This document shows, one piece after another, positions 31,048 to 35,071 of a stretch of 35,071 bases of DNA. Under the pieces are notes generated by a model. It worked only from the letters and a program-made list of their open reading frames with translations. It had not been told where the DNA came from and did not search any database. The position numbers were made by a program, and so were the translations under genes. Position 1 is the first letter of the stretch. Each line of letters starts with the position of its first letter. The DNA comes from Reticulitermes lucifugus (taxonomy: Eukaryota; Arthropoda; Insecta; Blattodea; Rhinotermitidae), in NCBI GenBank assembly GCA_026260175.1, contig JAKCWW010001212.1, forward strand, positions 31,334 to 66,404, read 5' to 3'.

Positions 31048-31835
31048 TCGTGTGACTTTATTTCATGAACCCTCTGTGTGGATATTCTGCACACAGGCTG
31101 TCGTGTGACTTTATTTCATAAACCTTCTGTGTGGATATTCTGCATTCAGGCTGTCGTGTGACTTTATTTCATAAACCTTCTGTGTGGATATTCTGCACAC
31201 GGGCTGTTGTGTGACTTTATTTCATAAACCCTCTGTGTGGATATTCTGCACACGGGCTGTTGTGTGTCTTTATTCCATAAACCCTCTGTGTGGATATTCT
31301 GCACACAGGCTGTCGTGTGACTTTATTTCATAAACCCTCTGTGTGGATATTCTGCACACGGGCTGTTGTGTCTTTATTCCATAAACCCACTGTGTGGATA
31401 TTCTGCACACAGGCTGTCGTGTGACTTTATTTGATAAACCCTCTGTGTGGATATTCTGCACACGGGCTGTTGTGTGACTTTATTTCATAAACCCTCTGTG
31501 TGGATATTCTGCACACGGGCTGTTGTGTGTCTATTCCATAAACTCTCTGTGTGGATATTCTGCACACAGGCTGTCGTGTGACTTTATTTCATAAACCGTC
31601 TGTGTGGATATTCTGCACACAGGGCTGTTGTGTGACTTTATTTCATAAACCCTGTGTGGATATTCTGCACACAGGCTGTCGTGTGACTATTTCATAAACC
31701 CTCTGTGTGGATATTCTGCACACAGGCTGTCGTGTGACTTTATTTCATAAACCCTCTGTGTGGATATTCTGAACACAGGCTGTCGTGTGACTTTATTTCA
31801 TAAACCCTCTGTGTGGATATTCTGCACTCAGGCTG
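31048..31835. repeat. 53-bp minisatellite, 15 units
   Basis: The unit is TCGTGTGACTTTATTTCATA, then AACCCTCTGTGTGGATATTC, then TGCACACAGGCTG. Fifteen units span 788 bp with few indels and high identity, which indicates recent expansion. Units fall into types that repeat in order (see findings). There are no variable spacers, so this is not a CRISPR array. Confidence 0.95.
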
Positions 31836-31924
31836 CTTTACTCTGTCCATTCTGCCTTCTCATCTTCCTATGAATATCAACATGATGTATCAAGTATGAA
31901 GTTGTTGCCTGTTTAGAAATAGTT

Positions 31925-32235
31925 CCTTCTTAGTGAGAACTTTAAATGATTTACTTGCTACAAGCTTCTTTTTCTTCTCCATTTGCTTACAGTCCTTATA
32001 GTTTAACCAGTGCCTCCTGCATAATGATAGCCCATGCAGGTCTGTCTTCTGCTTTCTTCCTCCATCTCTTGACACCCATTGATCTCAGATCATTCTCAGT
32101 AGTCTAACCACCTTAATATTGGTCTTCCTGCTTTTCTTCTTCCATCTGGTTTCCCCAGAAATGCTTTATTTACTGTCCTATCATCGTTCTTACCAGATGA
32201 CCAGCCCATTCTAGTACTTGCAACAAACAGAAGAT
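31925..32235 (-). pseudogene. LINE polymerase C-terminal remnant
   Basis: Minus-strand frames give LEWAGHLVRT, then KHFWGNQMEEEKQEDQY, then ENDLRSMGVKRWRKKAEDRP and AWAIIMQEALVKL, with interrupting stops. This order matches the tail of endonuclease/reverse-transcriptase ORFs of non-LTR elements, where a WAGHVxRM block is followed by a GRP-rich and KRWRKKAED region. It is decayed and 5'-truncated. Confidence 0.6.
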
Positions 32236-32276
32236 ACAAATTATATTGATATTGTTTCTTCCGTGCCACATATTAT

Positions 32277-32400
32277 ACTTATTTTATTAAAAACCAACTG
32301 CTTATACATACAAAGCATATATACATATGATATTCCCTGCTACATGTTTCAGCTGTCGACAGCCATCACCATAGAGTAAACTATATAAACTATATAAGTT
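32277..32400. repeat. Partial relative of the 6740-6948 inverted-repeat element
   Basis: CTTATTTTATTAAAAACCAA followed later by CTACATGTTTCAG parallels the left arm and interior of 6740-6948 in the same order. A right arm was not found. Confidence 0.3.
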
Positions 32401-32424
32401 TTAGGTATTACTGTTGTTCTGTCT

Positions 32425-32610
32425 ACAACAGAAATGAGTACCAGGGATATCTCCTGAGGGGTAAAGACGGCAGGTGCATAGGGCTGACAACCTTGTCACC
32501 TTCATGTGCCGATTGTCTAGAAATTCTGGGAGCCTCAACCTCCTGGAACCCTCAGGGTCTGCCCAGGCCTGTGATGGGATTGCTTTACCTTTATTACAGA
32601 ATTACAAAAA
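32425..32610 (+). mobile_element. 5'-truncated SINE 3' part
   Basis: Plus-strand sequence with the reading ADNLVTFMCRLSRNSGSLNL and LLEPSGSAQACDGIALPL is a pattern I recall as very common in cockroach and termite genomes as the 3' part of a tRNA-derived SINE. The tRNA-like head of that family appears at 1-108 on the other strand. No gene is implied. Confidence 0.45.
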
Positions 32611-33170
32611 CCAGTTAAACCGATGTGAATTAATAATAATAATTTCAGTTCAGTTCTTGCTACCTACCGATTAACACCGGGTTATCAGGGTGGTAACCCA
32701 TTATTAAACAATTTATACTTGACTTTTTCTAAATATCTGCCTAAATTTTTATCTGAACATTGTTAGTGCAGTTTAATATATTCCTGTAGGCTATCTCCCT
32801 ATATTTAACCATTGTTTGTTTAAAAATTCCCTTCTCCTCTTTCAAGTTACGAAACAGTCCAGTAATATGTGACATCCTCGTCACCTAAACTTAAACTGCA
32901 ACTTCCGTTATCTTGGTTCCTTCCAGTTCCTTTGAACTTCCACACACCTGCTAACAACTACGCTGTTCCACTTCTTTCTTTCCTCGAACAACATTCTGTA
33001 TATGACGTTTTACTCCAGCTGAAATTAAAATGGCACTAGTATTTTTTTATGCGAGGAGAACATTTTTTGTCTTTTCTTTCGAGAACTGAAAGCAATCCCG
33101 TTTAATAATTACGTAAAGTATATTCGTGTGATGCGTGCTTGTATTGTTTTATGAAGTGTACGTGTTTGTC
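32611..33170. other. Intergenic DNA, nothing recognised
   Basis: No coding, RNA or repeat structure is supported between the SINE fragment and SINE copy C. Confidence 0.4.
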
Positions 33171-33440
33171 AGTGCGTAGTCGGTATAGCGACTGGGCTAC
33201 GTGCTGGACGTATCCGGTGTTCGAATCCCGGAAGGGGCAAGGGATATTTCTCTTCTCCAAAAACGTCCATACCGACTCTGTGGCCCACCCAGCCTTCTAT
33301 TCAATGGGTACCGATGTTCTTTGCCGGAGATAAAGCGGCTGGAGAGTGAAGTTGCCCACTCACGCCATCTAGTGCCGATGTTAAGAATGAGTGGAGCTAT
33401 ACCTCTACACGCCTGCATGCTGTGGATAGAGACAACTTCA
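33171..33440 (+). mobile_element. tRNA-derived SINE, copy C
   Basis: The plus-strand head has an A-box-like TAGTCGGTATAGCGACTGG (about 33177-33195) and a B box (GTGTTCGAATCCC, about 33217-33229). The CTCTTCTCCAAAAACGTCCA body and the CCATCTAGTGCCGATGTTAA module follow, in the same orientation as the head. No target duplication was identified. Confidence 0.65.
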
Positions 33441-35017
33441 CTTCCACTTCTTACATGTGTTGTCAGCACATTTAATTTTGTCTCTCGTTAATGCTAAGTA
33501 CTTGAGTGGACTTTTGAAAGGTAATGTACATTTGGAGAGGTCTGTGGGGAATACCAGCAGGTCCCGAATGACTGTTGGTTACTATAACTGGTCTTCGCTG
33601 CAATACAGAGACTTCCTTTTTAACAATTATCTCCATGCTGTGGCTTTCTGGATGTCGCCCTATAAATTTAGACTCAACAAATGAAACCAGATTTTCATTT
33701 GCAGCGTGTAATTGAGTTATTCACACTATCCCTTCTGCTCTTACATGCCCTCCTTAAACGTGTCACTCCCTTCTCTATTATCATTCGTAGGATCATTTTC
33801 AAAAAGGATATTCAATAAATTTCATATGGTTGTGGTGGGGGCTGCAGAGGGACGGCTAATACACGCGTCTTTGTTGACCGCTGTATAATAATGTTTCATT
33901 CGATGTCATGGTTTGGGAAATTTAATGGAACAAGTTGGACAACTTGGAGAGAGAAGCAAAGAGATAAAAGAAACAAGAGACGTGTTTTTTAAGATCTTAT
34001 ATGATATGCAGCTAACAGAAACAGTGATATCATTTGTAATAATTGGAACTGCATGGAGAGAGACGATAAAGTGTTAGTCCTGTGCCCACACAAGCAAATG
34101 GAGTCACACAATAACCAGTGACGTAACCAAGGTAAGACAGTGAGTTGATGTTATCTGTTTGTTAACGGACTGTGTGTAGGGAGTAACAAGACAGGCAATG
34201 TATTTATAACTTAACATTCAGGCGCGTTTACGCTACCATTGTTGCCGTGCAAAAGCAATAAGTATTACATATTCTGAGTGTGTGTCTGTAGCCTTAGTTA
34301 TCCAGCATGCAAAGCGCATGCGCCGTATTATATTGTCATCTGTGACCTGCCCGGCTCTGCAATATTTTTCTACATTATCTCATAAACGGCACGGCTTTCG
34401 GGAAAAAGTCGTTAAACATAAAATGTGTGTTTTGAATTTCTCTACAACTTTTGTCTGAAAAATTTCTCATTATAAGAAGAATTCAGTGAGATATCGTAAA
34501 TTTGCTTATGTCATTACTCTTACATCCAGTGGCACGAGTCATGTGAATAAACCGCGTAACTGTGACGCAAGGAATGTGTTGTGCCTCCAGTAAAAGTTGG
34601 GGATTTTAGTTTTCTGGAACAACAGCATAAAGATTTGTCACTTGGTCAATATCTTGTACCCTTCCTCCAACGAAATTTGAAAATCTTAGATTTCTGGGTC
34701 TATGCAATGAAGTTATCAGGAATTTAAGATTAACTAACTGGCTATATGCCTACTTTCGGAAATATTCGCTCCCACAACGGTAATTCAGAATAAAGGATTT
34801 CCATATATTTCCACCTATATTACATGTTTTACTTCTCTATCGCCTGTTTTTCAGCACGGAGGCTGGGGTTTGATCCCAGAACAGTCAAAGCAGAATATTT
34901 AGTTGATAAATTGCCACTGGAAGAGGTTTCTGTCGCCGTACCTCGAATTTACTCTTTCATTATTATTCTGCCAATACGCCACACTTATTAATTTATCAAA
35001 TACCGCTAAATAGCCGA
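33441..35017. other. Intergenic DNA, nothing recognised
   Basis: About 1.6 kb with no supported gene or element. Open frames are short, and no splice-bounded conserved segment was noticed on either strand. Confidence 0.4.
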
Positions 35018-35071
35018 TCCCAGTGGCCGTGCGGTCTAAGGCGTGGGTCTTCGGCCGCTCGTTTACTAGGA
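35018..35071 (+). mobile_element. tRNA-like SINE head or tRNA pseudogene, cut by window end
   Basis: CAGTGGCCGTGCGGTCTAAG followed by GCG resembles the D-arm and A-box region of leucine or serine tRNAs. It runs into GTGGGTCTTCGG and the window end. The acceptor stem start is not tRNA-like. A SINE head is the more likely reading, but the B box lies outside the window. Confidence 0.4.

Noticed and set aside
31048..31835. CRISPR-like regular repeats
   Set aside because: The whole 53-bp unit repeats with no variable spacers, and the context is an animal genome with spliced genes. It is a minisatellite.

Overview
This window looks like a piece of a large, repeat-rich insect genome. Spliceosomal introns, tRNA-derived SINEs, several DNA-transposon families and LINE 3' ends fill most of it. 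The repeat types resemble ones I associate with cockroaches and termites (Blattodea), but that placement is from memory and has not been tested. Only about 1.75 kb of 35 kb is recognisable host coding sequence. It belongs to two conserved genes that lie head to head.

Left part (1-4460): three exons of the mitochondrial ribosomal protein mL45 gene (MRPL45) on the minus strand at 3879-3760, 3147-2938 and 1642-1491. The first coding exon was not found, and the 3' exons lie beyond the left edge. The introns hold a SINE head, two long foldback elements, a TA-flanked MITE and a decayed Tc1/mariner-type transposase. One foldback element is inserted inside that transposase. Between the two genes (about 4460-5580) is the likely shared promoter region.

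Middle part (10648-27405): nine coding exons on the plus strand encode a complete eIF5-mimic protein (BZW1/BZW2 family, Drosophila krasavietz/kra). The exons join in phase to 1263 nt, or 420 residues plus a stop. The protein begins with the KTRKRDEKEK region and ends with the W2 domain and an acidic tail. The AUG sits in a poor initiation context (U at -3, A at +4), which fits the known autoregulation of this family. Introns carry piggyBac-like MITEs on both sides of the start exon, LINE remnants, a foldback family, a near-perfect 37-bp-arm palindrome, an internally deleted mariner, a SINE and a pogo-like MITE.

Right part (27406-35071): a 3' UTR that may contain an intron, then gene-poor DNA. 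This has a 40-bp minisatellite (about 23 units, inside hAT-like ends) and a 53-bp minisatellite (15 units). Both arrays show higher-order repeat structure. LINE and SINE fragments follow.

Both genes act on translation: mL45 in the mitochondrial large ribosomal subunit, kra in cytosolic start-codon selection. I saw no CRISPR array, no intact RNA gene and no candidate for a new multi-gene system. The most notable signals are kra start regulation, the retroposon-like foldback elements, the SINE with an inverted module and the ordered minisatellites.
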